A stretch of DNA of 34,761 bases from Helicobacteraceae bacterium 4484_230 (GTDB taxonomy: Bacteria > Campylobacterota > Campylobacteria > Campylobacterales > Sulfurimonadaceae). Below, piece after piece: positions 28,469 through 34,761 of this stretch. Positions within the stretch are counted from its first letter, which is position 1. Every line of letters begins with the position of its first letter. The position numbers were made by a program, and so were the translations under genes. Location of the stretch: assembly GCA_002085085.1 (NCBI GenBank), contig MZGN01000041.1, forward strand, positions 1 through 34,761. Reading direction: 5' to 3'. The notes beneath the pieces were generated by a model. It saw only the letters and a program-made list of their open reading frames with translations, ran no database searches and was not told where the DNA came from.

Positions 28469-29755
28469 TTAGCGCCCTATAGCGCGGTCAAGTTGTGCCA
28501 GCGCAATGAAGTATTCGTAGTAGCTGATGACAAGGCCGGTTTGTGCATTTATATAGCTTTGACGTGCTTCTTGCAACTCTATGTAGTCTGAAAGACCGTG
28601 TTCATATCGTTTTTGTGACTGCTCAAACTTCGCCTCAGCCGCTTTTACCAGATTTTCCGACAGCTTAACGGCATCTTTGTTTTTAAAAACAAGGATGTAG
28701 GCGTTATCTGTCTCCTGCTTTATTGCCAGCTTTGTATTTATAAACTCCGAAGAGGCTTTTGCAGCATTTATTCGGGCTTCCTGGGTTGCCGAGTCAGTTT
28801 GAAAGCCTGAAAAAAGATTCCATTTCAGGTTTACGGTAGCCTGCCACTGTTGCTCCGGTATATACTGTGCCATCTTATCGTCAACATTCTGCAGTGTATA
28901 GTCACCTTCAAGATAAAGTGAAGGGTAGTAGTCGCCCTTTACACTTGTTATCCTGGAGCGTGCACTGTTGATTAGATGTCTGTAGCGTTTGAGCTCATGC
29001 CGGTGCGCAAAGGCATAGTTCTCCATATCGGACATGCTTTCATTTATCGACGGCAGTTTGTCATAAAGATACGGCAGTTGCGGTTTTTTTTCGTAAATAT
29101 CATAATTACCGCCATATGGCGCAATGCCTATGGTTTTTTCAAGTGCCACTTGTGACAGCTTGAGATCATATTTTGCATTTTGAAGATCCAGTTGCGCCTG
29201 AATAAGGCGTACATCGGCGTCTGTAATATCTATTTTTGTCCTTATGCCGGCTTTAAAATAGCGCTTTGAGCGGTACAGCTGTTTTTCGTTCAGTCTTACA
29301 TTCTCCTCATTGACACGGATAAGGCTCTTCGCTCTGAGAAGGTCGTAGTATCTCTGCTTGACTTCAAAGATCTTGTCGGATATGATCTGATGCATAACCG
29401 AGTAAGAGGCATTGGCTTCTTCGCTGAAAGAGTCAATATTGCCGCCGGTCTTTCCAAAATCATAAATCAGCTGAGATGCACTTAGCTTGCCCAGAAGGGC
29501 ATTGCTGTTGTCAAAACTTTTATCTTGAAGCTTGTTTCCATGCAGTCCGGCACCGGCTATTGCATCGAGTCGCGGCAGATAGTCCCCTTCTGCATATTTG
29601 GTGCGCTGGCGTGCTGCCTGAAAATTTGAGCGGCTGATGTTGATATCGGGACTGTTTGTCAGCGCTATCTCTACCAAGTCGTCGACCGTAAGCGGCTTGT
29701 TGGCAAAAAGCGATATAGTGCCCAGAATCAGGGCAAACAGTATCTTCTTGATCAT
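28469..29755 (-). CDS. TolC family outer membrane efflux protein
   Basis: OEP repeats; NPDI-like [36 protein letters not shown]. Confidence 0.95.
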   Translation of the reverse strand: MIKKILFALILGTISLFANKPLTVDDLVEIALTNSPDINISRSNFQAARQRTKYAEGDYLPRLDAIAGAGLHGNKLQDKSFDNSNALLGKLSASQLIYDFGKTGGNIDSFSEEANASYSVMHQIISDKIFEVKQRYYDLLRAKSLIRVNEENVRLNEKQLYRSKRYFKAGIRTKIDITDADVRLIQAQLDLQNAKYDLKLSQVALEKTIGIAPYGGNYDIYEKKPQLPYLYDKLPSINESMSDMENYAFAHRHELKRYRHLINSARSRITSVKGDYYPSLYLEGDYTLQNVDDKMAQYIPEQQWQATVNLKWNLFSGFQTDSATQEARINAAKASSEFINTKLAIKQETDNAYILVFKNKDAVKLSENLVKAAEAKFEQSQKRYEHGLSDYIELQEARQSYINAQTGLVISYYEYFIALAQLDRAIGR

Positions 29756-32700
29756 ATAGACTCCCTTTTGGCTATCTCTTCTTTAACACTGACAAATTTT
29801 TCCCGCATTGTTTCGAGCAGGACATAAAGAACCGGTACCAGCAGGGTGCTGATAATGGTGGCAGCCAGCATGCCGCCTAGCAGACCGATACCTATCGATT
29901 TTTGCGTAATGGCTCCTGCGCCGACGGCAAAGGCGAGAGGAAGAACACCGAAGACAAAAGACAGAATGGTCATCATAATTGCCCTGAAGCGCAGTTTTCC
30001 GGCGAGAATTGCGGATTCGACAATACTTTTTCCCTCTTCACGCTGCTCTTTGGCAAACTCTATTATTAAAATGGCGTTTTTGGAGGCCAGGGCTATAAGG
30101 AGTACCAGTCCTACCTGGGCAAAAATATTTAGCGGCAATCCAGCTGCCGTAAGTGCTGCAAGTGCTCCAATCATCACTATGGGAACGGAGAGCAGGATCA
30201 TCAGTGGAAGTATCCATGACTCATATTGTGCGGCAAGTACAAGAAAGACAATGAGCGTTACGAAGAAAAAGACCGCTATCTGACCGTTGCCTGCCAGCTT
30301 CTCCTGGTAGGACATACCGGACCATTCGTAGCCGAATGTATTTGGCAGAACACGTTGAGCAATCTCTTCCATAGCCGCCATAGCCTCACCGGAACTGTGG
30401 CCATCAGCCGCAATTCCGTTTACCTGGATGGAGCGGTAGAGATTGTAGTGCGGGATATTTTGGGGTCCCATCTCTTCGTTAAGAGTTACAAGTGAACTCA
30501 TGGGTACCATTTTGCCGTGTTTGTTTTTGACGTAAAGCTTGTTTATGTCGCTTTTATCACTTCTAAATGCTTTGTCTGCCTGAACGAAAACCCTGAAAAC
30601 TTTACCGAACTTGGTAAAATCATTTATATAAAAAGAGCCCAGGTAGGTCTGCATTGTTCCAAAGAGCGTGGCTACATCGACTCCAAGTGCATTTGCTTTC
30701 TTCCGGTCTATATCTATTCTGTACATCGGGTATGACGGATTGTAGGTGGTAAAGGCACGCCCTATACGCGGATCTGCATTTGCTTCTTTTATGATCTCTT
30801 TGACATAACCCATAAATACATCAAGATTGCCGGCAAGAAAATCCTGTATTCTGATGTCGAATCCTCCTACGGCACCAAGTCCAGGGATACCGGGGAGGTT
30901 GAAGGCGGCGACGTTGGCATCGCCAATGTGTTCCGTCCTGATAAAGACCTGCCTGATAATATCTTCGACGCCCATTCCAGCCTCTTTACGTTTGTCCCAA
31001 TGTTCAAGTGTGACGAAAAATGTTCCGGCGCTGCCGTCAAGCGTACTCGTGATGGCATTGTAACCGTCAACAGCGGTAATGTCTTTTACTCCCGGAATTT
31101 CGGCAACGATTTTCTCTGCTTTTTTACGTATCTCTACGGTGCGCTCAATGGAGCTGCCCGGTTTCAGGTTGATAGCGACGATAAATGCACCTTTGTCCTC
31201 AGAGGGTACAAAGCCTGTGGGCGTATTGGCAAACATAACGTAGATCAGACCCAAAAGGCCGAAAAAGATGACCAGCACAACATATCTTCCTTTGATAAGA
31301 AGGGTAATGAGTGCAGTATACCTGTCAGTCAGCCAATTAAATCCTTTCTCAAATATCTCGAAACCGATAAAGAGTTTTTCGTCGGCACCACGGCGTTTTA
31401 TAATTATCGCTGCGATGGCGGGCGAGAGTGTCAGAGCATTCAGAGATGAGATCATAACCGCAAAAGAGATGGTAAGCGCAAACTGCTGGTAAAGAGAACC
31501 TACGATCCCCGGCATCATGGAGACGGGTATAAAAACGGCAACGAGCACCAACGTGGTAGAGATGATCGGTCCTATGAGCTGGATCATCGATTTTTTGACC
31601 ACCTGCGGCATGGTCAGATCAGGCTCTTTGTACATTAAAACTTCTACGTTTTCAACGACAAGTATGACATCGTCGACCACGATCCCGATGGCCAGTATCA
31701 ATCCAAAAAGGGTGAGGAAGTTGATGGAAAAACCAGGTGCCGCGTACATGATCGCAAATGTTCCTATTAGAGAGACCGGGATGGCGACTGCCGCAATAAC
31801 AGTCGGCCTCCACGACTGCAGAAAGATATAGATAATGATAATGACAAGTAAAATAGCGGTAAAGAGATTGACTACAACATTGTCAATAGCGACATTTACA
31901 TATTTTGTCGTATCGTATGGAATGGAATAGCTGACACCTTCAGGGAAACGGCTTTCTACCTTCTCCATTACTCTTCCGACTGCCTCGCGGATTTCAAGTG
32001 CATTGCTTCCCGGAAGCTGGTATATCCCCACCAGGCCGGTCGGTTTCCGGTTTAAAATTGCATTCCAGTCATATTTTTCCGCACCAAGTTCTATTTTGGC
32101 AACGTCACGCAGATATACAAGCGATCCGTCTTTTTTGTATTTAATGACGATCTCTCCAAATTCGTCTACCTGCGTCAGACGTCCTTCAGCAGTTAGAACA
32201 TATTCGATCTGCTGATCCTTGTAGGTTGGAGCCGAGCCGATCTTTCCGACAGATGCCTGCTTATTTTGGGATTTTATGGCGTTGATTATATCGGTTGGCG
32301 TAAGGTCGAGCGCCATGATCCTGTCGGGGTCGAGCCATATACGCATAGCGTATTTTTTTTCACCCATGTTCAGTGCCTGGCCGACACCCGGTATCCGCTT
32401 AAGTTCGTCAAGTACGTTTATGTTGATAAAATTTGAGAGAAATGCATCATCAAATCGTTCATCTCCGTTTATGGTGACGAGACAGACCATGCTGGGGCTC
32501 TTTTTATCTACGATCACACCCTGCTGCTTAACTTCTGCAGGTAGTGCGGCAGTTGCCATGGATACCCTGTTTTGTACATCTACCGCGGCAATATCAAGAT
32601 CGTATCCAGGTTCGAAATAGACCATGATCTTGGATTCGCCTGTCGATGTGCTTGAAGATTCTATGTAAATAGAGCCTTGCACTCCATTGATTTTGTCTTC

Positions 32701-32898
32701 AAGAGGACGGGTAACAGACTCTTCTACGGCATAAGCGTTGGCGCCGGTGTAGGTTGCCGTTACTTCGACTGTAGGAGGCACAACATCCGGAAACTCCTGA
32801 ATAGGCAGCACATACATCGAAACCAGGCCGCCTGTGATGATCAGAAGTGAGATCACCATTGCGAAGATTGGGCGTTTTATAAATGTAACGGAAAACAT
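29752..32898 (-). CDS. RND efflux transporter permease, HAE1 family
   Basis: 1048 aa; [56 protein letters not shown]. Confidence 0.97.
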   Translation of the reverse strand: MFSVTFIKRPIFAMVISLLIITGGLVSMYVLPIQEFPDVVPPTVEVTATYTGANAYAVEESVTRPLEDKINGVQGSIYIESSSTSTGESKIMVYFEPGYDLDIAAVDVQNRVSMATAALPAEVKQQGVIVDKKSPSMVCLVTINGDERFDDAFLSNFININVLDELKRIPGVGQALNMGEKKYAMRIWLDPDRIMALDLTPTDIINAIKSQNKQASVGKIGSAPTYKDQQIEYVLTAEGRLTQVDEFGEIVIKYKKDGSLVYLRDVAKIELGAEKYDWNAILNRKPTGLVGIYQLPGSNALEIREAVGRVMEKVESRFPEGVSYSIPYDTTKYVNVAIDNVVVNLFTAILLVIIIIYIFLQSWRPTVIAAVAIPVSLIGTFAIMYAAPGFSINFLTLFGLILAIGIVVDDVILVVENVEVLMYKEPDLTMPQVVKKSMIQLIGPIISTTLVLVAVFIPVSMMPGIVGSLYQQFALTISFAVMISSLNALTLSPAIAAIIIKRRGADEKLFIGFEIFEKGFNWLTDRYTALITLLIKGRYVVLVIFFGLLGLIYVMFANTPTGFVPSEDKGAFIVAINLKPGSSIERTVEIRKKAEKIVAEIPGVKDITAVDGYNAITSTLDGSAGTFFVTLEHWDKRKEAGMGVEDIIRQVFIRTEHIGDANVAAFNLPGIPGLGAVGGFDIRIQDFLAGNLDVFMGYVKEIIKEANADPRIGRAFTTYNPSYPMYRIDIDRKKANALGVDVATLFGTMQTYLGSFYINDFTKFGKVFRVFVQADKAFRSDKSDINKLYVKNKHGKMVPMSSLVTLNEEMGPQNIPHYNLYRSIQVNGIAADGHSSGEAMAAMEEIAQRVLPNTFGYEWSGMSYQEKLAGNGQIAVFFFVTLIVFLVLAAQYESWILPLMILLSVPIVMIGALAALTAAGLPLNIFAQVGLVLLIALASKNAILIIEFAKEQREEGKSIVESAILAGKLRFRAIMMTILSFVFGVLPLAFAVGAGAITQKSIGIGLLGGMLAATIISTLLVPVLYVLLETMREKFVSVKEEIAKRESI

Positions 32899-34089
32899 CT
32901 ACTGTTTTACCTCATCGGGGATCAGGTTGTGAGCTTTCATTACAGCTTCGATACCTTTTGTGTCGGTTACATCTTCAGGTTGTAACGGGCGCCCGTCCTG
33001 CACTTTCATCAGTCCTGATATAACCACACTGTCACCGTCTTTCAGGCCCGAGGCAATGCTCGTGTAGTATCTCGACGAGAGATTTGTCGTCACACCTGTA
33101 CGGCGTGCTATGTTGTTTTTATCTACCGTATAGACGAATTTGCCAAGCTGGTCTTCAAAGATCGATTGAGGTGGAAGCATGATAAAGTTAAATTTGTCCG
33201 TAACGAACATGTTGACATAGACGAAGGTTCCGGGGTAGACCGAGAGGCTTCTGTTATCTATAGTGGCGCGCATCATGATTGTTGAGGTTAGCGGATCGAC
33301 CGCATTGTTGGAGAAATCGACATATCCGTCCAGGCGTTTGCGTTTTAGTATGTCTTCGCCCTGCCCGCGAACCTCTATAAAGGCCGGCAGCTTTTTTCTT
33401 GAGCGAAATTTATATATTTTTTGTACGTCAGATTCGGAAGGGCTGAAGTAGGCATAGATAACACTTGTCTGCTTGATTGTGGCAAGCAGGGTGGATTCGC
33501 TGTAGCCGACCAGGTTGCCGACATCTACCAGGCGTGTACCGACCTGACCCGATACCGGGGCTTTTATGATGGTGTAGCTTAGCTGCAGCCTCGCGTTTTG
33601 TATGGCTGCCTCATCTGCTGCAATCGCCGCAATAAGTTCGCTTTTGCGCGCTTCATGCTGTTCAAGTGTAGCACGTGGAGCCAGCCCCTCTTCCACAAGT
33701 GGTCTATAGCGCTCCACATCTGCTTTAGCCAGTTCCAGGGATGCTTCATCCTGCTGTTTTTTTGCTTTTGCAGAGAGAAGATCGCTTTTGTATTCCGACT
33801 GTTCTATAAGAAAGAGCTTGTCTCCTTTTTTGACATATGCACCGTCTTTGAAATAGATTTTCTGCAGCCGGCCCGATACCCGTGCACGTATCTCCTGGTC
33901 GCTGCTCGCTTTTGTCATACCTGTGTACTGCATCCAGAGGGGAAAATTCTTTTTGTGAACAGTTACAGTTTCAACACTAAGCGGTGGAGGGGCTTTTTTT
34001 ACCACTTTCTGTTCAGGTTTATTGCACCCTGAAAAAAAGAGGAGTACAAAAAGTACCGATATAACTGATGGGCGGAAAAAGTAATGCAT
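32899..34089 (-). CDS. RND efflux periplasmic adaptor subunit
   Basis: Lipobox FFSGC; EIRARVSGRLQKIYFKDGAYVKKGDKLFLIE; IKAPVSGQVG. Confidence 0.96.
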   Translation of the reverse strand: MHYFFRPSVISVLFVLLFFSGCNKPEQKVVKKAPPPLSVETVTVHKKNFPLWMQYTGMTKASSDQEIRARVSGRLQKIYFKDGAYVKKGDKLFLIEQSEYKSDLLSAKAKKQQDEASLELAKADVERYRPLVEEGLAPRATLEQHEARKSELIAAIAADEAAIQNARLQLSYTIIKAPVSGQVGTRLVDVGNLVGYSESTLLATIKQTSVIYAYFSPSESDVQKIYKFRSRKKLPAFIEVRGQGEDILKRKRLDGYVDFSNNAVDPLTSTIMMRATIDNRSLSVYPGTFVYVNMFVTDKFNFIMLPPQSIFEDQLGKFVYTVDKNNIARRTGVTTNLSSRYYTSIASGLKDGDSVVISGLMKVQDGRPLQPEDVTDTKGIEAVMKAHNLIPDEVKQ

Positions 34090-34232
34090 AGACAGACCTC
34101 TGACAATTTAATAATGATAGATATAATAATAGAATTCACTTAAGGTGTCTCTGAAATACCTTGCTCTCAAAAACAAATCAGGCTGAAGTAAGCCGGGTGC
34201 GATCGACTTTCGGGTCAAAAAGGTTTGGCCTG

Positions 34233-34761
34233 TCAATAGCCTCTGAGATAATATCCTACCTTGTAACGTATCAGTGTTTTTTGTTTTGGGCGCGGATAGC
34301 GGCTGTAAGCATACTCTATGGTCTCTTTTGTAGTGTCGTCAAGAATGTAAAAGCCGCTTCGTTTGATAAACCTGATATTAGAAATATCACCGTTTGGATG
34401 AAGGTAGAACTCAATTATATTATCACTGTTTATACGCATCTCGGAAGGTATATTTACACGTCCGACACGGTTGAGAACCTGCTGGGTAATACGGCGCATT
34501 ATCTCCTGATTGTCAATAATGTACTTCTGCTCACCCTCCTCCAAACTCGTCCCCGTAAAGCTCTTTTATATCCTGGTTTATCCTGCTGGTGCGCTCTGTC
34601 GTTTTTTTCTGCTTGCTCTCTGTTTCGGTGGGTACTGCTTTTTTTGAGAGCATACTGAAAAGTTTACTGGACTCTTTTGGCACGCTTATTTTATGCTCAG
34701 GCTGTGTGATGGGTGAGTCCTCTTTTTTTTCCGGCTCTTTTTTTGCGATCATCTCCGTAAG
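34233..34761 (-). pseudogene. TonB-like C-terminal domain protein, frameshifted; 5' end beyond the window
   Basis: Minus ORF 34531..34752 (continuing past the edge) ends IKELYGDEFGGG*; minus ORF 34233..34544 continues EEGEQKYIIDN...YLHPNGDISNIRFIKRSGFYILDDTTKETIEYAYSRYPRPKQKTLIRYKVGY in another frame. Confidence 0.75.

Noticed and set aside
34142-34162. Inverted repeat aaggtgt-ctctgaa-atacctt upstream of the RND operon as a possible regulator operator
   Set aside because: Seven-base arms with a mismatch are weak; no regulator gene is present in the window and there is no second copy to support it.

Overview
The window looks like a Campylobacterota (Sulfurimonas/Sulfurovum-like) chromosomal segment. 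This is judged from protein resemblance only; no search was run. Most of it is housekeeping: TRAP permeases (no DctP in the window), HIT, thiamine-binding protein, Y-family polymerase, four tRNAs (two fMet, two Gln), FHA, RibBA, CmoA, PepD, a seven-gene minus-strand run (folD-lepB-M50-rpiB-apt-trpB-pepA), cytochrome c plus CitE-like protein, DUF389 protein, DASS transporter, and an RND tripartite efflux operon. The first ~3.2 kb is accessory-like: a HEAT-like protein split by a 14-bp tandem duplication, a permuted-papain/FN3/Ser-rich protein that is apparently frameshifted, a short lipoprotein ORF ending in a heptanucleotide satellite, and a cluster of small palindromes that includes a GTAG-type REP-like hairpin. 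The strongest observations are: (i) several independently reconstructable gene lesions, namely the 14-bp duplication, an internal deletion removing the HxH motif of an M23 peptidase, a TonB-like frameshift, a 1-nt T-run frameshift in an unannotated 60-aa membrane ORF, and an FN3 junction; (ii) palindromic REP-like or cloverleaf elements; (iii) unusual domain fusions (Sel1 plus exact 24-residue YwqK/MORN_2 repeats; degenerate diacylglycerol-kinase-like plus DUF389); (iv) an Arg-rich [DE]RR-repeat small protein. I saw no convincing CRISPR array, prophage, or complete new defence system.
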